From Aptenodytes patagonicus (lineage: Eukaryota > Chordata > Aves > Sphenisciformes > Spheniscidae): a DNA stretch of 64,000 bases. The stretch spans positions 193,501 to 257,500 of the forward strand of contig NC_134963.1 of assembly GCF_965638725.1 (NCBI RefSeq), read 5' to 3'. The position numbers and the translations under genes were made by a program. Below, one piece after another: positions 40,845 to 63,523 of the stretch. Within the stretch, counting starts at the first letter, position 1; every line of letters begins with the position of its first letter. The notes below the pieces were generated by a model that was given only the letters and a program-made list of their open reading frames with translations, had not been told where the DNA came from and did no database searches.

Positions 40845-41425
40845 TTTGTAGTAATTTTGAATACTGCCATCGACACACGCCACCATTCAAGAGCAGTTCC
40901 ACAAAGGGGCAGGGTTGCAGTTTCAGGGTCTGCACTATCATCCCACCAGGTGAGAAGCTCTTAATCCATGACAACAGCAAATCTGGAAAATGCCTTTTAA
41001 ATGCCAGTGGTTGCGATTGTCCTGAACTGGCAGGGAGAAGTCCCAGCTTGCTTTTGTTCTTCCATCTGGCAGGCCTGGGGTGGGCACCTTGTTCCAAAAG
41101 TGCAAAACAACATCTGGTAGGGGAAGAGGTCCTCATCTAGAAAGAGGAGCTAGATCATGTACGCACTAATTTGGGATTTGCCTGCTGAGATGAAATCCTA
41201 AAGCGTAAGACAGTATTAAGAGACCAGAATCAAATTATGCACCTCAATTCTCCTTTTAAAAAATACTGGGTGTTTAAATAAACTCAGAATTTTTGAATGA
41301 GTACTAAAGCATTGCAGAGCAGAGCTACAGTTGTAGAGTTAAGATGATAATGGGAGAAAAAAAAAACCCAGCATAGTTCTGCATTGTGTATTACATCACT
41401 GACCAAACACAGCAAAACAGTCTTG

Positions 41426-42471
41426 CTAATTTGGTTTATCTTGGTCAAGTGGAAGATACCAGTCAGGTGGTGGGCTCTTCCTGAGCATCCACACTGGAGC
41501 ATATTTCTGTTTTTCCAGAACTCGAGCTCTTTCACTCTTGCACAAAGCTTCCTGAAATACAGGAAAAAAATATTACCGTTGGTTGTTCCAGTCTTACAGA
41601 GCTTATTTCCTGCTATGACTATTTGAGATAAAATGAGGAACAGAAATGTATCATGTAAGTAAGGAAGGATACAAGCTTTTAACTAAGTCACATTTATATT
41701 TTGCCTCAGACACCTCCATTATGAAGGAAACTACCACTTATGTGCTACTCTCCCTGCCAGAAGTTGTCCTAGTTGGCTGAAACGATGAGTTATGCTGCGG
41801 CCTGTGCTGAAGGGCTCTCGTCTTTCAGCATTCATGGGGCTGTTGCCAGGAGCGTTTCTGGATGCCCCAGGAGTACTTTCTCCCTGCAACATGGCAGCTT
41901 TTCGTATTAGGAAGGGCATATTAGAGTAACTGAAATCAAGAGCTTTTACAGCAGAACACTGTCAAAACATTCCCGCTAGCTGTTAAGGCCACCCCAAGCA
42001 GACGCCTGATTTGCCAACCCCCTCCCCGTTGTGTGACCGCCGACACAGCTCGCCCGCAGGCGGCTGCGGGGTCTCTCTCCCACAAGCAGCGGCCTACGGA
42101 GCTCCGGGCGCGCTGCCCGCAGGGGCCCGGGCGGGACAGCGACCGCCGCTGCCGCTCGCTCCCGGAGCGGGAAGGGGACGGCGGAGGACGCGGGCGGTAC
42201 CTGCGCGGCGGTGGCGCGGCCCCTCTCCCAAGCGCGGCAGGCCTCGTAGTCGTCCCGCCACCGGTCGCAGGCCGGCATCTCCCCGTGCGCGTAGTAGTGG
42301 TGGAAGGCGTGCCGCAGCCCGCGACAGTGCTTCCACTCCCACCAGTAGTCTTCGCACAACCGCGGCGGCTGCGGGCGGACAAAGAAGCCGGGCTGAGCCG
42401 CGCCGCCGCCCCGTCCCACCGCCCTCAGCCCCCGCCACCCCGCTCACCCGCCAGCTCTCGCCGCCCGCCAT
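41426..42471 (-). CDS. C22orf39: C22orf39 homologue (UPF0545/DUF3128), twin CX9C protein, complete
   Basis: Small conserved protein of unsettled function. Exons: 42448-42471 (8 codons, MAGGESWR), 42201-42368, 41426-41551; product 105 residues. Exon 2 encodes CEDYWWEWKHC and CDRWRDDYEAC, i.e. Cys13/Cys23 and Cys42/Cys52, each pair separated by exactly nine residues, with HHYYAHGEMPAC between. The human protein has the same cysteines (CEAYRAEWKLC, CEQWQRDLASC). This is a twin CX9C arrangement, the pattern of CHCH-type proteins oxidised by MIA40 in the mitochondrial intermembrane space; location there is my inference. A fifth Cys (68) starts the third exon, which ends SPPPDWYLPLDQDKPN. The ATG lies in a good context (GCAGCATGG) inside a CpG island. 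It is convergent with MRPL40 and co-oriented with UFD1, whose stop lies about 1.2 kb upstream. Confidence 0.93.
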
Positions 42472-42780
42472 GCTGCCCCCCCCCCCCGAGGGCCACCGCC
42501 CCGCCACCAATCCCCGCCGCGTTTTGCGAGGAGACCCGCGGGTCCGGCCAATGACGAGGGGCGGCACAAACCGGCCGCCTCGTCGCCCTGCCCCTGGGCC
42601 CGCCATCCAATGGCTGCCTGCGGGGCGGCGCTCCCTGGACAGCACGTGACACCCCCCCGCCAGCCCCTGCCCTCCACACCTCCAGCCCCCCAGAACCCCC
42701 CCGTTACCCCGCGAGGCCTCCCGCCGCGGGCGGGGGTACAGGGCCGGAGGAAGCGCCGGCGACAGAAGGCACCTTCCCCC
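42000..42780 (-). promoter_or_regulatory. C22orf39 CpG-island promoter
   Basis: CpG-rich island over C22orf39 exons 1-2 and their upstream side. Upstream of the ATG (higher coordinates) are three CCAAT boxes (42507-42511, 42548-42552, 42607-42611) and a CACGTG E-box at 42643-42648 (in GCACGTGAC, a USF/MYC/TFE-type site). No TATA box. Spacing suggests a start site near 42480-42540. Confidence 0.7.
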
Positions 42781-42794
42781 CCCCCCCCCCCCCC
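42776..42794. repeat. Poly-C run (19 nt)
   Basis: Uninterrupted run of 19 cytosines in the C22orf39-UFD1 spacer. It is prone to length error in sequencing and assembly. Confidence 0.9.
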
Positions 42795-43643
42795 GCTTCG
42801 GTTTTTTTGTAAAATCACCACACCAGGGACGCGCGCTGGTCAGCACGGATCCTTTACTCGGCCCTTCAGGAGGGAGTACAGGGGGTTTCACCCGGTTACC
42901 CATCTAAAGGCTCAATACGGACACGCCGGCACTGGGAAGGATGCACAAGTCAATACCGACACCGCTATTCCAAAGCGCAGGGCGCCAGAGCTTTGCACGC
43001 CCTTCACTGGCACCAGGCAGAGAAGCTGGGTCTCGCCTCTCCCCGCACGTGCCATTAGATTGCTACAGCACGTTGTTGTATCTGAACTATTAAAAGGCAT
43101 GTGATTAATTATAAATATAAAAAGCAATTACAGGGGGATTACTTAGAATGATTTATAACCCAACACCTGAAGCTAAGATCAAAGAAACTCCCTGCACAAA
43201 AGTCTTCAACACCCAAGTGTTAGCCTTCATTTGCACCACACCAAAAAGCTTACCTGGAACTCTGGCAAAAGATACATAGAGGGAGGAAAATATCAAGCAC
43301 AGAGCAACGTGAGACCATCATCACTCAGGATGTAAGAGGAGAGCATGTAGTCTAAGAACCGGACCTTTTACTAAGGTAGACCTTGTTGGTTTTACTTCTC
43401 AGGTTTACCTAAGACAGACTTTCCCTCTTTACAACAAATACAAAAAACTCCTTCAGAATTCCTAAAACTTAATTTTCAACTGGAAATTAAGACAGTCTGA
43501 CAGCTCCGGTTTTAAATGTGAAACCAAAACCAGTAAAAGTGTTCCTGCATTGCAAAACAATCTCTCCTCTCAACTGCAGTAACTAAGATCCAATATGCTG
43601 CAATTGTTTTATTTTCCTCCTAACTGACTAAAGGTACCACAAC
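42795..43643. other. Spacer 5' of C22orf39 / 3' of UFD1
   Basis: Probably the UFD1 3' UTR and short intergenic sequence. The only close minus-strand AATAAA after the UFD1 stop is at 43608-43613, 31 nt from the stop; a longer 3' UTR using a variant signal is equally possible. No gene recognised. Confidence 0.4.
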
Positions 43644-46600
43644 TTAGGGTTTTCTTCCTTTTTTGCGCAGGGACTGGCCTTCTCCTGAAAAGGCAATAAA
43701 CCGGCTTCCAGATTCATCCTGGAGAAAGGAAAGAAGGGAAAAAAGGTTGTTACTTCTTTGCTCACTGCTTGCACGTGACGAAAGCTGAACGATCGTTAGA
43801 AAACATTCCACCAGAGCAGCAACTGACTGTAGACATTTCACAGCCTTCATCTACATGATAACTACTTTCTTTCTGAAAACAAAATACGAGCATTTCAGTG
43901 ACCTTTCAGCCAACTGAAACAAGTATGCACTGGCTTATGAAACTTATGTCAGGCCAATCTTTTTACATCAGCAAGCAAGGACATCAGAGATTGCTTTCAC
44001 CTAACTCAAACCACTTTTTAACTACTACCACTTTGTAACAGAAGTGCACTGTGAAAAATTAAGTATGGAGAGAGGAACCACAGACTCGGACAGTAGTTCT
44101 AATGTTCTAATTCTGTGCAAAATTGGGAAGGATCCAACTTTATTTACCTCTTCAACTTTCTTAACTAGTGGACGTGAGTTTCTAATGAATGTGATTCTAC
44201 CAATCTTGAAGTCATAGTTAGGTATTCCTCTGGAAAAGAAGCATAAAAATATTATGAAAGAAGTTTTATACCTACCATCCAATTGAGCACAGTGAGACCT
44301 ATTCTACGTCTGTCAGTGTTGTACCAACACTGGCTGCGAATTTTCATTACCAAATAATTCTAGAGTTAAACCACTGAATTATTTTCTGAAGGTAAGCATG
44401 CATTGCATGAAGTAAATAATCAGATACTGGAGCTGCTGTAGAAGCTTGGCTGTGGGCATGTTTCCACATAGCCTGTGGTTTCCACAAGGCCGTGGAAACA
44501 TTTTTCCACAAGGGTTCAAGTTTTATTGTGACAGGCGTAAATGACAACACCACAGCAACCACATCCCTGCACACTTCCACTGTTTGAATTTTCTACATTT
44601 CCTTCTAAGAAAAAAAAAAAAGCAAAACCCCAAGAACAAATCCACACATGGCTTGGCTTTGGTTATCCACCGAACTCAAAAAAAGATTTCACTCTACACC
44701 AAGTTTAACTTTAGAAAATTGGCAGGGTTCTGTGCATCGCTCAATCCAGCCCACCAGCCCAGTCTAGACCTGCTGCCTCTCCCTACTTGTCTTCTATAGA
44801 ACCAGAGTTGATTGAGTTTTGGCAACATTAGCTTAGGATCTGCATCTTAAGTAGTAAGGGACCTCACAGTCAGTCTAGAAGATTAGGCTATTTATTTTCT
44901 AAATGCAAACTTATGACAAAATTAGCTTGTTTATATTGCAGGAGCAGAAAAACAAACAACTCCACTCAAACACTGATCCTTCACTTGCTGACAACCGAAT
45001 GAAACAGACATACCTTCGAATGTCTCCTGGTTTAATTGGCGATGGACTAGGCTCAACACCTTTCTTCTTGCCATCCAATCTGTTCCCAGAACCAGAGAAT
45101 GCCTATGTATACATAACGAGTTTTAATTGAACCTTATCTTGTATTTGAAAGCACACTGCACAGGGATACTAAATTCTGTAAAATCTTACTATCATTTTTA
45201 TTTAATTATTTGATTCAGCATGTTTCTTTCTGGTACATATAAGCTGATGAACCCTGGGTGTAGGAGTATGTTTCTGTCTCCCATTTATAGACTGCCCTTT
45301 TAAGGACAGCAAGTCACACCTGTTATGGGCCATAAGCACCACAAAACATTCACAGATACTTGCCAGTTAAATGATGAGCACGTCTAAGAACAGGTGCTAG
45401 TATTCTGCAGTTTTTTGGAACAACTTTCCCTCACCATTTTACAACATTCAGAAACCAGCAGAAACAGGGGACTTACACGAAATCCTATGTCGCTCACATA
45501 TCCACTATGGTCTGCTTCAACATCCTGTGAGGGGAAAAAACAAGTTAGTTCATTGTGTTCATGTTGCCATATGCAGAACACATGAAAACAGTTCCACATA
45601 TTTCTGACCAAAACTTCAAAACAATCCCTTTCCAAAATCTTCCAAAATCAACAGTTAGTAGACAAACATCTCCTAAGTAACACAAGCAAAAGCATCTGGT
45701 AAGTGAAGTTTAGTCTTAAGAAATTGCTTCAGGAAAAAAATTTATGTTGGCGCTCACTGTTCCATCACAAGCAAGGCTGACTTCTAGGGAATACAGTTTT
45801 GAAGAACAGAAGCTTAACCTACTGTGGTCTCTTCATGCTGTGCACTTCTTTCTGGTTCCTTGTACCCCAAAGGAGCGTCAAAATCCACCTATTTACACAA
45901 GCAGCATGAAAACAAGGATGACTGATATTTTTCTTCTACTCATAAGCTTTATACTGCTATTCCTCCAAACTCCACAAACTATCACTCCATTTTGATCTAG
46001 AAAGAACTGAAGTTTGCTTGTTAAACATTTTAACTCAAAACTAAAAAGACTAAGCCTCCCAGGAATGACTCTTAGCACGTAACTGAAACAGTGCAGTAAA
46101 ACAGCACCCCACAGTATCACTGGAGTTTGAATCAAGGCAGGGCTGTTAAATAATCTAGGCACTACAGTCACCTGATGGTACATGAAGTGCAGACCACAGA
46201 TGTGGTTACAAAGGTACCTGGGGTACTCTCAAATGAGTCACCTTCCCCACCCCATCTGATTTCACCTTTCCTGCAGCATCAGAGGTGCTTGGTGTACAGT
46301 GCTATCACTGAACAAGATGCCCTCTCCTTTTGGGAGGACACAGTAAAAGCAGACTTTCCACATCAGCTTTAACTTACGTTCATATCGCATTCTATGATGG
46401 ACACAGCCTTATCTGGTTTGGTCTCCATTACCCGAAGCTCATAGATCTGAAACAGGAATGAATATTTTAAGATTGCACATGAAAGAGCTCAACTTACACA
46501 TAAGAAAAGCATATCAAAACCTCTCCCTTCAGATAGCTTCAAGAAAATTGAAATAAGTGTTCTTTAGGTTGAGGACTGGGTGCTGCAGGGTCTCTAAAGA

Positions 46601-49600
46601 ACTCGAGAGCAAAGATTTTTAACTTAGAAGATTGCTATATACTGGAGCTAGAGAAACCTACGTTTTACCATGCCCTGCTGCACTCTTACTGTACCTTATC
46701 TGCATTTTTGAAAACAAATTATGAATTTAGGATAAATTCTGTCCCTTGACTTGTAAAAACAGCACAAAAATTTATTTTCTTGTGAGTCAAGAAACACTCT
46801 AAACAGCAGCTCAGGAGAAGACTTAACTGAGCCCTTTTCTCCTCCAACAGAAAACCAATTCTGATATCTACCATCTGGGATTACTTGTCAACAACACTGC
46901 ACAGCTCTATGTTGATTGTTTCAGCACCAACATCCAACAACTGAGCTTAGTCTGCAACCCCAAGTGATCAAATGTGCATGTGCTGCCAAAAATACTCATC
47001 TATAAAATCTATTCACAAGATGTAGCCAAAATACTCATGTGGTCATAAGCTCCTGAAATACAGCGTACTTTTTTACATGGGACAGAATTTATTTCCTCAA
47101 ATTGATGGTATCCAAACAAAACTTGTGTGGACTGGTGTTGTATACTGTACCTTTTCATTGTAGTTGATGGCAATAACATCCCCAGTAGTTAGACAAGCAA
47201 AGTTTCTCAATGCATTTTCTAATCTTTGGAGTATGTTAAGATGAAACATTTGTTTTCAATGCAACAAAGCTTTAAAGTTACTATGTTATAAAACTCTGAT
47301 CCTTGGTCTCTCAAACGTGGTTTCAAAGTCATCAGTACTGTAGATAGCCTTTTAGTAAACATTAGCGTGTACAAGTTCTTCTAAGGGACACTCAAACTCA
47401 TTGGACTTTAAGCCAAGATTCATGCTGCTTCACTCCAGGCTACACTTTGTGCCAGCAGCTGGCAACGTCTCTGTACATAACCCCTCCATCCTTTTTGTTT
47501 TCAGAAGGAGCAGTAGTAGTTACCTACTACTGGAAGAGTATGAGCCACACCTGAAAAGCTAGCCCTGCTTCATCATTCCAATTTGGGAAAAAACTTTTGT
47601 CCCCTGCTCCATAATTGAATAGGAAGGATACACAGCTTTGGGATTGGTGATGTCAAGAAAATCTGGACTCTGTGGCTGAAATTTTGAGTAAGTAGCAACT
47701 TGAAGATTAACACTCTCCACTTGCACCAGGCCTCCCTCTTCCAGCAGCAAGTTCTGCATCATCTGTAAGAATGAAAACAAAGATACAAACCACTATCAAC
47801 ATGACTGATGTTTTTAGTTCTCTTTCCTTGCATATACCTATTTTTGCTGGGGCCACCATCTTCCTTGAGATGCACCAGTTTACCACGGTTTAATTTCAGG
47901 CAGAACAGTCAGGTGCATCTTAAAAAGCAGTCTGCTTTGCTTACTTAGTTAAACTCTCATGGAGGGAAACCTGAGCTGTGACTGAAAGCTGTTGTAGGAA
48001 CATGTCCTGGTTTTGGCAGGGATAGAGTTAATTTCCTTCCTAGTAGCTGGTACAATGCTGTGTTTTGGATTTAGGATGAGAACAGAGTTGATAACGCACC
48101 GATGTTTTAGTTGTTGCTAGGTAATGCTTACACTAGCCAAGGACTTTAGTTTTCCATGCTCCACCGACTGAGAAGGCTGGAGGTGCACAAGAAGCTGGGA
48201 GGGGGCACAGCCAAACTGGCCAAAGGGACATTCCATACCATGGGACGTCATGCTCAGTACATAAACTGGGGAAAGCTGGCTGGGGGGGCCACTGCTCGGG
48301 GACTGGCTGGGCATCGGTCGGTGGGTGGTGGGCAATTGTACGGTGCATCACTTGCTTTGTGTATTACCATCATATTATTATTATCATTTTATTTCAATTA
48401 TTAAACTGTTTTTTATCTCAACCCACAAGTTTTTTCTCACTTGTGCTCTTCCAATTCTCTCCCCCATCCCACCGGGTGGGGGGGAGTGAGCGAGCAGCTG
48501 CGTGGTGCTCAGTTGCCGACTGAGATTAAACCACAACAGAACATGACTAGCAAAGACACGCACTTTCAGGAAACATTCCGCCTCTTTAATATTAAACTGG
48601 CAACTCACTAATCCTACTCTTCAGGTTTTGACAGTTCAGCATGAGACAACTCACCCAGTGTGGAAGGTAACATATGCCCTCATCAGCCACAAATTCAAGC
48701 ACTCCACAGTGTGTCATTCGGTCTGAATTTTTATTGGTCAGCTTAAACAGCATCGGGTAAGTAATATTAAGTCGGCCTGGTGAGAAAGGAGAAAATAAAT
48801 TTTATTTGTTAAAAGCCACTAACGCATTTCTGAAGCTTTCAGAGATTGAACATTAGCAAGAAAATGGGCCAGACTATAGGAGGGATTCCCGTCACACCAT
48901 TATTCCAATTACTCAGAACTACAAATCCAGGAGAGACTGCAGATACACGAATACTGTATTGCCATCGCACTTAGAACTTTAAATGCCTCTCCAACATTTC
49001 CCCAAGCTCAGAGATGAGCAGGCAGCAGGTATTAGCAGAGGAATCTATTACTGTTATGTCCTTGTGCTATTATCAGTTAGCTCCTACCTAATGAATTTTA
49101 ACAGGCCCTGCCTATTTTAAAATTAAATCCTGACTAAACTAATTTCTCAAAGAAATTCTATTAAAGCTAAAGCTCAGTGGGGGGGGGAGGGAACCCTTAG
49201 TTAAAAAGGCAAATAAAGACCATTTATACTATTGATTCAGTTATCTTCTTCCCCATTTCAAAGTTAATTATCACTTACTTTGTCTTTAAAATAAATTTTG
49301 CTTCAGACAACAGCATCCAGAACAAGCAGGTTGAGATTAAGAATTTACTAGATTAACTGTAACCATTATATGAGTATGCTATTAATAGTTAATAAATATT
49401 GATTCATGCCTCAGGTAGCCCAACACTTACATGTCTGTACTTGAAGACAGACAAGCCTTATTAATTCTGACAGACAAAATACTTCCAAAATACATTTTTT
49501 GAACTAATTAGTCTCATATTCTCTATTTAAGTCAGATTTTAATAGATAACTAAAATCCTGTGGTATTTGCTTATGCATTTACTCATATTTCTAATGTTGT

Positions 49601-51040
49601 TACTCCAGAATAAAATATTCACTTACTGAGTTGATCCAAAGCCGATGGTGGCATAATTACTGCAGAAATGAATAAGAATGTAAGATTAGGAAAAGTATGA
49701 CTGTACAAAGAGTACATAACATACAATTTTATCATTCCTTTCTCTAAAATCTCCTCTAAAAAAAGGAGATTCTAAAATCTCCTGCAAATTCACTTTTGAG
49801 CCAGAGATTTCAGTAGAATCAGTCATGACAAATATACCTGCTAGCATGGAGATTTCAGAATTTAATCAGAAAAAAAGAGCAGACAAGGTTTTACAATACC
49901 TAGTACTAAAGAAAATGTTTCCTAAAGGTAATTTTATTTGTTTGGGCTTATAGGTGCTCTTAAATCGATGCCAAATCAAAACAATATAGCATTAGCCTGA
50001 CAGCCTGCAAATTAAGTTGGCCGATCTATTCTCTTTGTTCAAGCTAAGCGAGGTACAACAAGGAGGGAAAAAGAGTCCTTAATCATAAATTTCCATGGCT
50101 CATAATGGGCCTAAGATTTTAACAAGAAAAACTTTAGAAAAGAAGAATGTCTTCTCATAATGCTCATAAACCAGGACTCAGTCGGTAAGTTTTTTAATTA
50201 CACACTAATGCAATGAAACCCTCCCCTTCCTTCTTAAAGCCCCACCCAGGGTGCTCTCCCAGCTCCAGCCACAAAGCCAACAGTACGTCTCCATGCTGTT
50301 CAACAATGTTTCTGCAGCCTTGGCCAAAAGCTGTATTACTTGATATTATTCACAAACACTCTTCCAACAGGTTATTAGTCAAAATAAAACATGCACATAC
50401 TCTTCCCGCCTTTCTCCACATCTGACCTGTCATTAGGTCCGGCAAGCATGGATACCGAGAAACAGCGGTATTGGGTTGAGAAGCGGTTCTGGAAAACCCG
50501 AGGGATGGGGTGATCAAACATATTGAAAGAGAACTAGGGGGAAAAAAACACGAAGAGAAGAGTGTATTAATAGGTATCCACAGCATACTGAAGTGTTACA
50601 GCACTCACTGAAGTCTCCTGAAGCTTAGCTAAAAGTACACTTAGGAGCCGTACGGTTGATTTCCCTGTCAACTGAGGCGCCCCTCTTTTTTTCATACAGC
50701 TTACGCGCTGCCTGGGGAAAGATCTGTGCGTCGAGCGCTGCGTGGGGAGACAGAAAATGGAAGCAGCGCACTTCCAGGTTACGCTCAAAACAAGGCTTGG
50801 CTGACCAACCGACCCCCGAGCACGGGCGGCGCTTCGCGGAGAAGACGCCGACACCCGCCGGCCGCCCGCCCTCAGCCCGGTACTCTACACCAGCGCCGCC
50901 ACCCGCTGGCTTCGAAAACGGGCTTCGCGAGCGGGCACCGCCGCGGGAACCACCGCAGCCACTGAAGGAACGTGGGGCCCTGCCACCCACCGCCCGCCGT
51001 GACTCGGCACTTCCCCCGACCGCCCCCCGAGCCTCACCAT
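43644..51040 (-). CDS. UFD1: UFD1, p97/NPL4 ubiquitin cofactor, complete
   Basis: Forms the UFD1-NPL4 adaptor of the AAA ATPase p97/VCP, binding K48-linked ubiquitin chains for ER-associated degradation and for removal of ubiquitylated CMG helicase from chromatin. Coding exons: 51038-51040, 50401-50533, 49627-49659, 48655-48776, 47632-47762, 47151-47223, 46378-46446, 45823-45888, 45477-45524, 45014-45102, 44148-44229, 43644-43718; 307 residues, the human length. The first coding exon is the ATG alone, followed at once by GTGAGG. The UT3 domain fills about residues 15-200 ([56 protein letters not shown]). SHP boxes that bind p97 are [10 protein letters not shown] (residue 228 on) and FSGEGQSL (293 on). 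Residues 205-225 (around [19 protein letters not shown]) are the most diverged. The gene is divergent from CDC45 through a shared promoter. Confidence 0.97.
44459..44500. repeat. Imperfect hairpin with repeated TTTCCACA
   Basis: TGTTTCCAC at 44459-44467 is matched by its reverse complement GTGGAAACA at 44492-44500. The octamer TTTCCACA occurs again at 44479 and at 44502. It lies in UFD1 intron 10. Confidence 0.6.
47998..48002. repeat. 5-bp target-site duplication (left)
   Basis: GAACA immediately before the solo LTR at 48003; the matching copy is at 48539-48543. Confidence 0.85.
48003..48538 (+). mobile_element. Solo LTR of an ERVL-like avian endogenous retrovirus (UFD1 intron 4)
   Basis: A 536-bp long terminal repeat, beginning TGTCCTGG and ending CCACAACA, so it has the standard TG...CA ends. 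It is flanked by a perfect 5-bp duplication GAACA, the length typical of class III (ERVL) elements. Only one LTR and no internal region is present, so it is a solo LTR left by LTR-LTR recombination (inference). It is the same family as the copy at 57808-58349, roughly 80% alike by eye, so the two came from separate insertions of moderate age. It lies antisense to UFD1, with its end 116 bp from exon 4. Confidence 0.9.
48539..48543. repeat. 5-bp target-site duplication (right)
   Basis: GAACA immediately after the solo LTR, identical to 47998-48002. Confidence 0.85.
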
Positions 51041-51622
51041 GGCTGAGGCGCAGAGCGGCGGCGCTCGGGCTCCCCACAGGATTCGGCAGGGCGCAGGAAG
51101 GCGGGCTGGGCCGGGCCGCTCTTTCGCCTGACGGGGCGCTGGCCGCCGCCGCGGGCCGGGCCCCACCCCACGATCCTCCTCCTCCGCTGCGCTGCCCCTC
51201 CCAGCGTGCCGCGCGACGCCCGCCTCCCGGGCAGCCATTTCGCGTGAGGGCGGAAGGCGAGGTCTCGCACCTGCCGATGTGGCCATTGTGGAAGGCTTTT
51301 CTGGCCGCTTGGCCGTTCTTCAGTCACCGAGTCTCGATGTGGACCCTCCCGCCCCTTCGTCGGACTCACTTAAATAGCAAAGCAAACAATTCGCCCGCGG
51401 CAAAGATGGCAGACACGGCAACAAAAGCCAGCACGGTGCTTCCGGCTGGGGTACTCCTGGGATTGGCTAGCCGCACGTGCCGCGACTCCCTTCTCCCAAT
51501 CCCATTGGCGAAGACCCGGAATGAGTTGGGCAGTTCGGCCAATCCGCTCTGCGAAGGAGGGACGACCGCTTTTCCATTGGCCAGCGCACCGTGACGAGCA
51601 GACCAATGGGAAGTGGCACTGA

Positions 51623-51631
51623 TTTGGCGCC
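51623..51631 (+). promoter_or_regulatory. E2F-type site TTTGGCGCC
   Basis: Matches the TTTSSCGC consensus, 62 bp upstream of the CDC45 ATG and just downstream of the CCAAT cluster. Confidence 0.65.
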
Positions 51632-51677
51632 CAGTTTGAGTGGGGGCGGCTCGCAGCTGCCGCCGTTTCTCTACCTC

Positions 51678-51685
51678 TTTCGCGC
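51678..51685 (+). promoter_or_regulatory. E2F consensus TTTCGCGC
   Basis: Exact TTTSSCGC match ending 7 bp before the CDC45 ATG, so it lies at or just after the probable transcription start. Confidence 0.6.
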
Positions 51686-51692
51686 TGCCGCC

Positions 51693-63523
<11,831 letters not shown>

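Larger units (their letters stand above)
40228..41425. other. Tail-to-tail spacer between MRPL40 and C22orf39
   Basis: Contains the 3' UTRs of both convergent genes. On the minus strand the first AATAAA after the C22orf39 stop is at 40839-40844 (TTTATT on plus), which suggests a C22orf39 3' UTR of roughly 0.6 kb. No other gene seen. Confidence 0.55.

Noticed and set aside
42011-42903. Several 150-270 codon frames across the C22orf39 CpG island
   Set aside because: Same composition effect; only the 168-nt exon 42201-42368 matches a known family.
48156-48404. 82-codon plus-strand frame
   Set aside because: Lies wholly inside the solo LTR; not a gene.
50656-51594. A 312-codon plus-strand frame across the UFD1-CDC45 promoter
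   Set aside because: Low-complexity Arg/Pro/Ala sequence in a CpG island, antisense to UFD1 exon 1, with no resemblance to a protein family.
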